Source of the DNA: Caballeronia megalochromosomata
Lineage (GTDB): Bacteria; Pseudomonadota; Gammaproteobacteria; Burkholderiales; Burkholderiaceae
DNA length: 43,216 nt
Direction of reading: 5' to 3'
Assembly (NCBI GenBank): GCA_001580565.1
Contig: LRBF01000089.1
Coordinates: 1 to 43,216 of the forward strand
The notes beneath the pieces were generated by a model, which saw only the letters and a list, made by a program, of their open reading frames with translations, was not told where the DNA came from and did no database searches. The stretch's first letter is position 1; the number at the start of each line of letters is the position of its first letter. Both the position numbers and the translations under genes were made by a program. Shown one piece after another: positions 24,544 through 33,400 of this stretch.

Positions 24544-25125
24544 TTGGAACTCATTCTGCTGTGTCACGCCGCCACGCGTGCGATGAAAACCGGGCATTTT
24601 CCCAACGGCGACGAGCGAGCCGAGCGTGACGCGCGCCTGCAAATCGCGTCACTGCGCGTGGATCCGCGCGCGCAGCGGGATACGCGCGTGATCGCGAGTC
24701 CCGCGCGCGTGGCGCGGCAGACGGCCGAATGGATCGCGGACACGTTCGAAATCGTTCCCGCGTTCGACGACATCGACTACGGCCGCTGGCGCGGGCACGC
24801 GATCCGCGACACGGGCGAGCGCGAACCCGAGCAGGTCGCCGCGTGGCTCGCGGATCCGCAGGCGCGTCCGCACGGCGGCGAGAGCGTCGCCATGCTCGCG
24901 GCGCGCGTCGCGCAGGGAATGGCGTTCATCGACCGCCTGCATGCGCGCGAGCGCTGCATCGTCGTCACGCATGCGATCGTCGTGAAAGTGGCGCTCGCGC
25001 AGGCGCTCGGCATGCCGCTCGAATCCGTCTACGCGATGAACCTCGCGCCGCTTTCGTCCACGGTGCTGAAGCGCGCGTCGCCCGCCGATGCATGGACGGC
25101 CGAATTGCCGCACGAGCCGGCCTGA
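24544..25125 (+). CDS. Histidine phosphatase family protein (CobC-like) with altered RHG motif
   Basis: The 193-residue protein has the phosphoglycerate-mutase fold. It keeps the phospho-acceptor His8, a conserved Arg in ASPARVARQTAEW, the acidic FDDIDYGRWRG segment and the second catalytic histidine in VVTHAIVVKVALAQ. The usual RHG around the first histidine reads CHA (residues 7-9), so the phosphate-binding arginine is lost. The position opposite cbtBA suggests a cobalamin link, for example a CobC-like alpha-ribazole phosphatase, but this is unproven. I chose the TTG at 24544 because it puts LILLCHA at the usual distance; an ATG at 24448 would run through the cbtB riboswitch DNA. Confidence 0.85.
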   Translation: MELILLCHAATRAMKTGHFPNGDERAERDARLQIASLRVDPRAQRDTRVIASPARVARQTAEWIADTFEIVPAFDDIDYGRWRGHAIRDTGEREPEQVAAWLADPQARPHGGESVAMLAARVAQGMAFIDRLHARERCIVVTHAIVVKVALAQALGMPLESVYAMNLAPLSSTVLKRASPADAWTAELPHEPA

Positions 25126-25204
25126 ACTTCGCTCCTTACAAATCGCTCAAACGAGCAGCGCATGACATGCGCGTTCCGCTCTCGAACCGATTCAGGAGAC
25201 TCAG

Positions 25205-25576
25205 ATGGCGCACTACGTGGATGGATTCGTCGTACCCGTGCCGATCGACAAGATCGACGCCTACCGCACCATGGCCGAAGCCGCCGGCAAAATCTGGCTG
25301 GAGCACGGCGCGCTGCAATTCGTGGAGACCATCGCCGACGACGTCAAGCCCGGCAAGCTCACGTCCTTTCCGCAAAGCGTGCAACTGAAGGAAGGCGAGA
25401 CCGTCGTGTTCTCGTATATCGTCTACGCGTCGCGCGAAGAACGCGACAGCGTCAACGCGAAGGTGATGGAAGACCCGCGCCTCAAGGCGATGATGGAGTC
25501 CGGCACGCCGCCGTTCGACCCTCAACGCATGTTCTTCGGCGGTTTCACGACGCTCGTCGAACTCGGGCGCGGCTGA
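25205..25576 (+). CDS. DUF1428 (YbaA-like) family protein
   Basis: The 123-residue product starts MAHYVDGFVVPVPIDKIDAY and has the DUF1428 features ALQFVETIADDV, FSYIVYASREERD and the C-terminal FDPQRMFFGGFTTLVEL. The family has a ferredoxin-like alpha+beta fold, as in dimeric monooxygenases, and no known function. A strong ribosome site (CAGGAG, 7 bases before the ATG) supports the start. It lies 41 bases upstream of an ABM-domain gene on the same strand, with which it may be co-transcribed. Confidence 0.9.
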   Translation: MAHYVDGFVVPVPIDKIDAYRTMAEAAGKIWLEHGALQFVETIADDVKPGKLTSFPQSVQLKEGETVVFSYIVYASREERDSVNAKVMEDPRLKAMMESGTPPFDPQRMFFGGFTTLVELGRG

Positions 25577-25617
25577 TATTTCAATTTTCGACTTTACGGT
25601 GAAGGAAACGCATCGAT

Positions 25618-25932
25618 ATGTATATCGCCATGAACCGCTTCAGGATCGTGCCGGGCGCCGAGGCCGACTTCGAACGCCTCTGGACCAGTCGCGACACGCA
25701 TCTCAAGGACGTGCCGGGTTTCGTCGAGTTTCATTTGCTCAAAGGGCCGGCGAAGGAAGATCACGTCCTGTATTCGAGCCATACGATCTGGGCGAACCAG
25801 GCGGCCTTCGAGGACTGGACACGGTCTGATGCGTTCCGCGCCGCGCATCGCAACGCCGGCGGTGAGACGCGCCAGCTTTATCTCGGTCATCCGGAGTTCG
25901 AAGGCTTCGAAGTGATTCAGACCGTCAAATAG
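25618..25932 (+). CDS. Antibiotic biosynthesis monooxygenase (ABM) domain protein
   Basis: The 104-residue product begins MYIAMNRFRIVPGAEADFERLW and shows the ABM/IsdG-like pattern of a single ferredoxin-like fold: WTSRD..., VPGFVEFHLLKG (about residues 38-49), YSSHTIWANQAAFEDWTRSDAF (about 58-79). Small ABM proteins of this kind act as dimers; some degrade heme, others oxidise quinols. The closest pattern is the heme-degrading HmoA/HmoB group, but I cannot assign a substrate. A purine-rich AAGGAAA lies upstream of the ATG. It follows the DUF1428 gene. Confidence 0.85.
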   Translation: MYIAMNRFRIVPGAEADFERLWTSRDTHLKDVPGFVEFHLLKGPAKEDHVLYSSHTIWANQAAFEDWTRSDAFRAAHRNAGGETRQLYLGHPEFEGFEVIQTVK

Positions 25933-26019
25933 GCGCTCAAGGGCGCGCGCTCGAACGTTCGCGCGTTTCCGGGGAGCACGCGCGTTTTACACAGATGTGA
26001 AAAAACGCGCGTCGATATG

Positions 26020-26331
26020 TCAGGCCTTCGCGCCGCGCGCCATGCGCTGCAAGGTCGACGAATCGATCGCCGCCGCGCAGATCCGCACCGCTTCTTTCAG
26101 CGTGCGCGGCCGGCCCTCGCCGAATTGCGTTTCGAGCATGGCCACGGCGCGCAGACGCTCGTCGTTGCCGAGTTTTTCGCCGGTGGCAAGCTCCAGCACC
26201 GAGATGAAGTAAGCCGCCGGTGGTGTTGCGCTCGCATGGGGAGCCGCCTGGCGTTTCCCGCCCGCGCCTTCACGTCCGTCGTCGTGCGCGGGAATCCACG
26301 GGTGCCATTTACTGTCGTGTCGACTTGTCAT
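26020..26331 (-). CDS. Conserved-looking hypothetical protein
   Basis: I do not recognise this 103-residue protein. The N-terminal third is basic and low in structure (MTSRHDSKWHPWIPAHDDGR). The rest is a well-formed helical region with balanced codon use: PPAAYFISVLELATGEKLG, then DERLRAVAMLETQFGEGRP, RTLKEAVRICAAAIDS. The start could lie later than the ATG at 26331. It stands alone between the ABM gene and the reductase gene, with about 125 bases of non-coding sequence on its 5' side. Confidence 0.65.
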   Translation of the reverse strand: MTSRHDSKWHPWIPAHDDGREGAGGKRQAAPHASATPPAAYFISVLELATGEKLGNDERLRAVAMLETQFGEGRPRTLKEAVRICAAAIDSSTLQRMARGAKA

Positions 26332-26458
26332 GGGTCAGTTCGCTGGCTCGATTGCTGTGGCGCACCCTCTGCGCCGTTTGTCGTGTGACGCCGTGGCGCC
26401 TCTTTCAATAGACAAACACGCAGCAAGTACCATTCCAAGCTGACCTGGCGCGGGCGGA

Positions 26459-27391
26459 CTAGCGCGTCACCCTGTTTTCTTCCGACAAAACAGCGCGCGC
26501 GACGCGACACGTGGCGAGATCCCACGCCGCACAGCCGACCGATTTGAACATCACGGGGCCTGCTGCTTTCCTAGGCGCCGCGAGGGCCTCGGCCAGCGGA
26601 TGCACCGCGTTCCAGTCGACGCCCGCGAGAATGAAATCGCCCGCCTCGTGACGCGCGCCTGCGGGATCGTCGACATAAAGCTCGCTCGCATGGACCGTCG
26701 CGGCGGCGATCTCGGCAGCATCGGCAGTGAAGGCGCCTACGCCGATCACGAGGCGCCCCGCACGCGCGGGCATCGCGTAGACAGGCGTCTTGCTCGTAGT
26801 CGCGGCGATGACGATATCGATCGAATCGGGAATCGCGACATCGTCGAGCGCCGTGAGATTGCCCGAAGCCGACGCATGCGCCGCGCAAAAATCGCGCGCG
26901 CGCCCGGGACGCGAACCCTGCACGCGAATGTGCGCATCGGGATAAACGGCGGCGAGCGCCTCGACGTGATACGCCGCCTGCTTGCCCGTGCCGATCACGA
27001 GCACCTCGCGCGGCGCGGCGGCGTGAAGCGCGCGGATCGCGAGCATCGACACCGACGCCGTGCGCCGCCCGGTCACGGTCGGGCCGTCGAGCATGAATTG
27101 CGGCACGCCGGTCGTGGCGTCGTAAGCGGTGACCTGGCCGTGAATTGTCGGCAGGCCGCGCGCGCCATTGCCGGCGCAGACGTTCACGAGCTTGTGCATC
27201 GCGATATCGGCGGCGCTCGCGGGCATCGAAAGCATGACGCCGCCCTCGATCGGCACGACCATGCGCTCGGGACTCACGATGCGGCCGGCCGCGTAATCGA
27301 GCATCGTCGCGGCGAGCGTGTCCACGAGCCGGTCATAAGGCACGAGGCGCGCGGTTTGGGCTTCGTCGAAACTCTGGATCGTTGCGGTCAT
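26459..27391 (-). CDS. Ornithine cyclodeaminase / mu-crystallin family reductase (probable delta-1-pyrroline-2-carboxylate or imine reductase)
   Basis: The 310-residue product has the two-domain fold of this family. MVVPIEGGVMLSMPASAADIAMHKLV (quoted in part; about residues 45-70) forms the substrate side, and VLVIGTGKQAAYHVEALAAVYP (about 130-151) the NAD(P) Rossmann loop GTGKQA. DIVIAATTSKTPVY and VGAFTADAAEI follow. Family members reduce cyclic imino acids, such as pyrroline-2-carboxylate from trans-3-hydroxyproline or piperideine-2-carboxylate, or cyclise ornithine. The Lys in MHKLV fits the reductase branch, but the substrate is not certain. I chose the ATG at 27391 since the upstream extension is unlike the family. 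It is divergent from PPK2. Confidence 0.88.
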   Translation of the reverse strand: MTATIQSFDEAQTARLVPYDRLVDTLAATMLDYAAGRIVSPERMVVPIEGGVMLSMPASAADIAMHKLVNVCAGNGARGLPTIHGQVTAYDATTGVPQFMLDGPTVTGRRTASVSMLAIRALHAAAPREVLVIGTGKQAAYHVEALAAVYPDAHIRVQGSRPGRARDFCAAHASASGNLTALDDVAIPDSIDIVIAATTSKTPVYAMPARAGRLVIGVGAFTADAAEIAAATVHASELYVDDPAGARHEAGDFILAGVDWNAVHPLAEALAAPRKAAGPVMFKSVGCAAWDLATCRVARAVLSEENRVTR

Positions 27392-27622
27392 CGTGTTCGC
27401 TCGCTTTGGATGTTGAGGTTGAAAATGCCATCGGCATGCCATCGAAGTGCCGGAACATTCTAACGGCGCGCCGGACTTGAGTCCGGCGGCCGCCGCTTTC
27501 TACAATGCCTGAGTCGACCATTGTCATATGACTGCCATCGGATATCGTCATAATCTCGCGGCCTGCGCCGCGACCGGTCATCACGACGGCGGCAGCCCAA
27601 AAACGCCCACGGAGCCCTTCAT

Positions 27623-28519
27623 ATGAACCAGACGGAAAAGCAGCGCCGCTTCCACGCCGACATCATCGACAGCTACGACGAAGAGTTCGAGATGGAGGTC
27701 GACGATCGCTTCCTGGACGGCGAGTCGACTTTCTCGGAGGAAGAGCGGGTCTTGCGCAAGACCTATTTCCGCGAGTTGTTCCGTCTGCAGGGCGAGCTCG
27801 TGAAGCTTCAGGACTGGGTCGTGAACAAGGGGCATCGGCTCGTCGTGCTGTTCGAGGGACGCGATGCGGCGGGCAAAGGCGGCGCGATCAAGCGCATCAC
27901 GCAGCGGCTGAATCCGCGCGTGTGCCGCGTAGCGGCGCTTCCCGCACCGAACAATCGCGAACGCACGCAGTGGTATTTCCAGCGTTACGTGTCGCACTTG
28001 CCGGCGGCGGGCGAGATCGTGCTGTTCGACCGGAGCTGGTACAACCGCGCGGGCGTCGAGCGCGTGATGAACTTCTGCACCGACGAAGAGTATGAGGAAT
28101 TTTTCCGCTCGGTACCCGAGTTCGAGAAGATGCTGGTGCGCAGCGGCATCCAGATCGTCAAGTACTGGTTTTCTATCACCGACGACGAGCAGGAAGTGCG
28201 CTTCGAGGCGCGTATCGAAGATCCGCTCAAGCAGTGGAAGCTGAGCCCGATGGATCTGGAAAGCCGCCGCCGCTGGGAAGCGTACACGGCGGCCAAGGAA
28301 GTCATGCTCCAGCGCACGCACATTCCCGAAGCGCCCTGGTGGGTCGTGCAGGCCGTCGACAAGAAGCGTGCGCGCCTGAACTGCATTCATCACCTGTTGA
28401 GCCAGGTGCCGTATCACGAGATCGAGCATCAGCCGATCGAACTGCCCGATCGCGTCTTCAATCCCGACTATCTGCGTCAGCCCGTGCCGGATGAAATGTA
28501 CGTTCCCGAGGTGTATTGA
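27623..28519 (+). CDS. ppk2: Polyphosphate kinase 2 (PPK2)
   Basis: PPK2 enzymes move phosphate between polyphosphate and nucleotides (mainly making GTP/ATP from GDP/ADP). The 298-residue protein is a one-domain, class I-type member: Walker A LFEGRDAAGKGGAIKR (G79-G87 region, Lys85), Walker B FDRSWYNRAG (about 135-144) and the lid/C-terminal segment DPLKQWKLSPMDLESRRRWE. Length is normal. GGAG eight bases before the ATG supports the start. The acidic N-terminus (YDEEFEMEVDDRF) is typical of these proteins. It is a single gene between the divergent reductase and a convergent small ORF. Confidence 0.95.
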   Translation: MNQTEKQRRFHADIIDSYDEEFEMEVDDRFLDGESTFSEEERVLRKTYFRELFRLQGELVKLQDWVVNKGHRLVVLFEGRDAAGKGGAIKRITQRLNPRVCRVAALPAPNNRERTQWYFQRYVSHLPAAGEIVLFDRSWYNRAGVERVMNFCTDEEYEEFFRSVPEFEKMLVRSGIQIVKYWFSITDDEQEVRFEARIEDPLKQWKLSPMDLESRRRWEAYTAAKEVMLQRTHIPEAPWWVVQAVDKKRARLNCIHHLLSQVPYHEIEHQPIELPDRVFNPDYLRQPVPDEMYVPEVY

Positions 28520-28540
28520 AAATCGATGACGCGGCTCGCG

Positions 28541-28765
28541 TCAGCAGCAGTTATTGCAGGGAAGATGTTTCACCGCGACGCTGCTGCGCTGACGCGCAAC
28601 CGTGTGGCGCAGCGCGAATTGATAGGCGTGCTGCGACCCCTTGAGCACCATGACGAACATCACCTGCGCGAGATTGAAGTCGAGCGTGACCATCAGGCGC
28701 ATCAACAGCAGCAGTGGCAAGACCACCGCCGGCTGATACAGTTGTTTTGCTATCAAGTCTTTCAT
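28541..28765 (-). CDS. Small hydrophobic protein (unknown)
   Basis: I do not recognise this 74-residue product. It begins MKDLIAKQLYQPAVVLPLLL and contains one long or two short hydrophobic stretches (about residues 12-43), followed by a basic tail ending in CNNCC. A very good ribosome site (AGGGAG, 6 bases before the ATG at 28765) supports translation from this start; upstream in-frame ATGs to 28891 lack that support. It converges on ppk2, 21 bases away. A membrane location is likely. Confidence 0.55.
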   Translation of the reverse strand: MKDLIAKQLYQPAVVLPLLLLMRLMVTLDFNLAQVMFVMVLKGSQHAYQFALRHTVARQRSSVAVKHLPCNNCC

Positions 28766-28905
28766 CTTCGGCTCCCTATCCCATAAGTAGAATTCTAAGG
28801 ATTGGAGCCCTGCGGATAAACGCTCCGCAGGTGAAGACATATGTTCCAGAAGACGAACAATCGGTTCCGTCTCTCCGATCTTTCTCTTCAAAGCGCACTA
28901 ACAAA

Positions 28906-28930
28906 ATGGCCCTGCGTGCTGCAGGGCCAT
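28906..28930 (-). terminator. Rho-independent terminator of the RND efflux operon
   Basis: A perfect 10-bp stem (ATGGCCCTGC / GCAGGGCCAT) with a 5-base loop lies 7 bases after the stop of the outer-membrane gene and, on the minus strand, runs into TTTTGTTAG. Confidence 0.85.
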
Positions 28931-28937
28931 GTTCACG

Positions 28938-30434
28938 TCACTTCTGAGCGAGACTCGGCTCAGGCACGGGCGTGGGCTGCGCATCGCCCCAGCCGCCGCC
29001 CAGCGCGCGGATCAGATTCACCGTCGATACCGCCTGCGTGCCGCGCAACTGCACCGAGGCACGCTGCGTCTGCAGCACGGTGCGCTCCGCGTCGATCACG
29101 TCGAGGTAGTTCACCGCGCCCTCGGTGTACTGCGTGCGAGAAAGCTGCGCGGCGCGTACCGATGCCTTCACGGCATCGTCCTGGGTCGCCGTCTGGTCTT
29201 CCAGGATGCGCAGATCCGAGAGGTTGTCTTCCACCTCGCGGAACGCAACGAGCACCTGCTGACGATAGCTCGCGACATCCTCTTCATACACCGCGCGTGC
29301 GTTCGCGAGATTGCCCTTGCGCCGGCCGCCATCGAAGATCGGGATGTTCAGCGCCGTGCCCGCGAATGGCCCGAGCAGGAACGTGCGGCTCGACCACTTG
29401 AAGAGATCGCCGAGCGTCGCGGATTCGAAGCCACCCGAGCCCGTCAGCGTCAGCGACGGGAAGAACGCCGCCTTCGCCACGCCGATGCGCGAATTCGCCG
29501 CCGCCATCGCGCGTTCCGCAGACGCGATATCCGGACGACGTTCGAGCAGCGCCGAAGGCAGCCCCGGCGGCACGCGCACCGTCACCGGCTTGAGCGGGTT
29601 CGCGGCCACCGAGAACTCCGAAGGCGCCTTGCCGAGCAGCACGGCGAGACTGTGTTCCGACGCCGCGCGCAGACGTTGCACCGTCATCGCATCGGAGCGC
29701 GCCGTCGCGAGTTCCGACTTCGCGCGCGCCACATCGAGCTCGCTGATATCGCCCTCGGTGTAGCGCCGTTGCACGAGCTTCAGCGCTTCCTCGCGCAACT
29801 GCACGGTGCGCGTGAAGACATCGGTCTCGGCGTCGAGTTCGCGCAGATTGAAGTAGTTCTGCGCGACATCCGCCTGCAACGCCAGTTGCACGGAACGGAA
29901 CAACGCCTCGCTCTGCTGCGTGTCGGCGTTCGCTGCCCGCACCGAGTCCGCCACGCGGCCGAACAGATCCACTTCATACGACGCACTCGCCTGCGCGCGC
30001 CACAGCGTCTGCGCGGGCACGTTGCCGTCGGCTGGCAGGAACTGCGACGCTGGCGAGAGCTTCTCGCGCGTCGGACCGAAGCCCGCGTCGAGCGTCGGGA
30101 ACAGACCCGCGCGCGCCGTCTGGTTGATCGCGCGCGCTTCCTTCACGCGCGCCGCCGCCGCCTTCAGATTCTGGTTCGCGTCCTGCGCCTGCTTTTCCAG
30201 ATCGTTGAGCGCAGCGTCGTCGAAGATCGTCCACCATTCGCCGCGCATCATCTCTTCCGAAGGCTGCGCGGTCTTCCAGGTGCCCGCTTCCGATGCATCG
30301 AGCGTCTTTTGCGGCGTTTCCTTGTACGCGGACGGCGCGCCGACGTCCGGCTTCTCGTAAGTGGGCGCGAGCGAGCAGCCTGCCACCAGCAACAGCGTGG
30401 CCATCAGACTCGATAAAACATGTAGCTTGTTCAT
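28938..30434 (-). CDS. oprC: Outer membrane efflux lipoprotein, NodT family (OprC/OpcM-like)
   Basis: This is the outer-membrane channel of the tripartite drug pump. The 498-residue protein has a lipoprotein signal peptide with lipobox LVAGC (Cys20). Two outer membrane efflux repeats follow, with long coiled-coil helices (for example NQNLKAAAARVKEARAINQ) and the repeated GLPSALLERRPDIASAERAM signature near residue 290. I chose the ATG at 30434: it leaves GAGGT five bases upstream, and two upstream ATGs are too close to that site. It lies 9 bases after the pump gene. The symbol is by synteny with bpeEF-oprC / ceoAB-opcM. Confidence 0.93.
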   Translation of the reverse strand: MNKLHVLSSLMATLLLVAGCSLAPTYEKPDVGAPSAYKETPQKTLDASEAGTWKTAQPSEEMMRGEWWTIFDDAALNDLEKQAQDANQNLKAAAARVKEARAINQTARAGLFPTLDAGFGPTREKLSPASQFLPADGNVPAQTLWRAQASASYEVDLFGRVADSVRAANADTQQSEALFRSVQLALQADVAQNYFNLRELDAETDVFTRTVQLREEALKLVQRRYTEGDISELDVARAKSELATARSDAMTVQRLRAASEHSLAVLLGKAPSEFSVAANPLKPVTVRVPPGLPSALLERRPDIASAERAMAAANSRIGVAKAAFFPSLTLTGSGGFESATLGDLFKWSSRTFLLGPFAGTALNIPIFDGGRRKGNLANARAVYEEDVASYRQQVLVAFREVEDNLSDLRILEDQTATQDDAVKASVRAAQLSRTQYTEGAVNYLDVIDAERTVLQTQRASVQLRGTQAVSTVNLIRALGGGWGDAQPTPVPEPSLAQK

Positions 30435-30442
30435 CATCGACC

Positions 30443-33400
30443 TCATTGCGCTTCAACCGAAGCACCGATACCGCGCATCTGCGGATGCGAGCCATGCTTG
30501 TCCGTCACGTGTTCGGTGCGGGAGAGCTTGCGCAGGATCACGTAGAACACTGGCGTCAGCATCAGACCGAAGAGCGTCACACCCAGCATGCCGAAGAACA
30601 CCGCCACGCCCATTGCGTGACGCATCTCCGAGCCCGCGCCCGTCGACAGCACGAGCGGCACCACACCCATGATGAACGCGATGGACGTCATCAGAATCGG
30701 GCGCAGACGCAGGCGGCTCGCTTCGATCGCGGCCTGCACGATGGAACGGCCCTGCATCTCCAGCTCGCGCGCAAACTCGACGATCAGGATCGCGTTCTTC
30801 GCGGACAGACCCACCAGCACCATCAGGCCGATCTGCGTGAAGATGTTGTTGTCGCCGTCGGTGAGCCAGACGCCGAGCAGCGCCGACAGAATGCTCATCG
30901 GCACGATCATGATCACCGCGAGCGGCAGCGTCAGGCTTTCATACAACGCGGCGAGCACGAGGAACACGAGCAGCACGCTGATCGGGAACACCCACAGTGC
31001 CGCATTGCCCGCGAGGATCTGCTGATACGTGAGATCGGTCCATTCGAACTTGATCCCGCGCGGCAGCACTTCCGCCGCGATGCGTTCAGCCGCCGCCTGC
31101 GCCTGGCCCGACGAGTAACCCGGAGCCGGACCACCGTTGATGTCCGCCGCCGTGTAGCCGTTGTAGCGCACGACCATTTCGGGGCCGTATGTCGGCGTCA
31201 CCTTCACGAGCGACGACAAAGGCACCATGTCGCCGTTCGCGTTGCGCGTCTTCAGCAAGCCGATGTCTTCCGGATTCGCACGGAACGGCGCATCCGCCTG
31301 CACGCGCACCTGATACACGCGTCCGAAGCGGTTGAAGTCGTTCACGTAGAGCGAGCCGAGATACACCTGCATCGTGTCGAACACGTCGGTCACGGAGACG
31401 CCGAGCTGCTTCGCCTTCACGCGATCCAGATCGACGTTCAACTGCGGCACGTTGATCTGATAGCTGGAGAACGTCGGGCCGAGCTCGGGCGTCTGCGATG
31501 CGCGCTTGATGAACGCCTGCGTCGCATCGGCGAGCGCCGCATAACCGAGCGCGCCGCGATCCTCCAGTTGCATCTTGAAGCCCCCGAGCGTGCCGAGACC
31601 GAGAACCGGCGGCGGCGGGAACACGGCGATGAACGAGCCCTTGATGCCTGCGTACTTCTGATTCAGCGCACCGGCAATGGCATTCGCCGACAGCGCCTTG
31701 TCATGCACGCGTTCCTTGAACGGCTTCAGCGTGACGAACACGATGCCCGCGCTCGACGAGTTGGTGAAACCGTTCACCGACAAGCCCGGAAACTCCACCG
31801 CGCTTTCCACGCCAGGCTGCTTGAGCGCGATATCCGACATCTCGCGGATCACGCCTTCGGTGCGATCGAGCGATGCGCCGTTCGGCAGTTGCGCGAAGCT
31901 GATCAGATACTCCTTGTCCTGCGCGGGCACGAAGCCGCCCGGCACGACCTTGCCCATCAGCACGGCGCCGCCGAGCAGCACGGCATACACGACCATCATC
32001 AATGCCTTGCGATTGATGACGTTCTTCACGCCCTTGCCGTACGCATCCGAGCCGCGATGGAACACCTTGTTGAAGCCGCGGAAGAAGCCGCCGAACACGC
32101 GGTCCATGCCTCGCGTGAGCCAGTCCTTCGGCTCATCGTGCCCCTTCAGCAGCATTGCTGCGAGCGCGGGCGACAAGGTCAGCGAGTTGAACGCGGAGAT
32201 CACCGTCGAGATGGCGATGGTCATCGCGAACTGCTTGTAGAACTGGCCCGTGAGACCCGACATGAACGCGAGCGGCACGAACACGGCGACGAGCGTCAGC
32301 GCGATCGCGATGATCGGCCCGCTCACCTCGCGCATCGCCTGATACGTGGCTTCTCTCGCTGACAGGCCCGACTCGATGTTGCGCTCCACGTTCTCGACGA
32401 CCACGATCGCATCGTCGACGACGATACCGATCGCTAGCACCATCCCGAACAATGACAACGCGTTGATCGAAAACCCGAACGCGAGCAGCAGCGAGAAGGT
32501 ACCGACGATCGACACCGGCACCGCGAGCAGCGGAATGATCGACGCACGCCACGTCTGCAGGAATATGATCACCACGAGCACGACCAGCGCGATCGCTTCC
32601 GCGAGCGTGTGAATGACCGCTTCGATACTGGAGCGCACGAACTGCGTCGGGTCATAGACGATCTGATATTCCAGACCCGCCGGCATGTCGCCCTTCAGCT
32701 CCTTCATCGTCTTGCGGACTTCGTCGGAGATTTGCAGCGAGTTTGCGCCCGGCTGCTGGTTGATCGCGATCGCAACCGCCGACTTGTTGTCGAGCAACGA
32801 GCGCAAGCCGTATTCCGATGCGGCGAGTTCGACGCGCGCCACATCGGAGAGATGCGTGACCGCGCCATCCGGTGAGGTCTTCAGCACGATGTCGCGGAAC
32901 TCCGACTCGCTCGTGAGACGGCCGCGCGCATTCACGTTCAGTTGCAGCGGCACGTTGGGCAGCGTCGGCGAACCGCCGATCACGCCCGCCGCGACCTGCA
33001 CGTTCTGCTCGCGAATCGCGTTGACGACATCCGTCGCCGTCATGCCGCGCTGCGCGACCTTTTGCGGATCGAGCCAGACGCGCATCGAGTAATCGCCCGA
33101 GCCCCACAACTGCACTTCGCCCACGCCCGCGATGCGTTCGAGCCGGTCCTTCACGTTGATCAGCGCGTAGTTGCGCAGATACGTCATGTCGTAACGGCCG
33201 TTGGGCGAGTTCAGGTGAACCACCATCGTCAGCGTCGGCGAGGATTTGATCGTCGTCACGCCGAGACGCTGAACGTCCTGCGGCAGACGCGGCAACGCCT
33301 GATTCACGCGGTTCTGCACGAGCTGCGTGTTCTTGTCGGGATCGGTGCCGAGCTTGAACGTGACGGTGGTCGTGAGGTTGCCGTCGCTATTGGCCTGCGA

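Noticed and set aside
25935..25995. Rho-independent terminator after the ABM gene
   Set aside because: GC-rich inverted sequences around CGAACGTTCG are present, but the stem is imperfect and the T tract is only three bases.
28869..28882. Partial match to the end of an Illumina TruSeq adapter
   Set aside because: Only about 10 of 13 bases fit, neither neighbouring block matches an adapter, and a functional terminator follows; taken as chance, unlike the clear adapter at 1-107.
30293..32362. 689-codon open frame antisense to the RND pump gene
   Set aside because: It mirrors the pump reading frame, is extremely rich in His and Arg, has no family features and overlaps both the outer-membrane gene and the pump; a GC-driven shadow.
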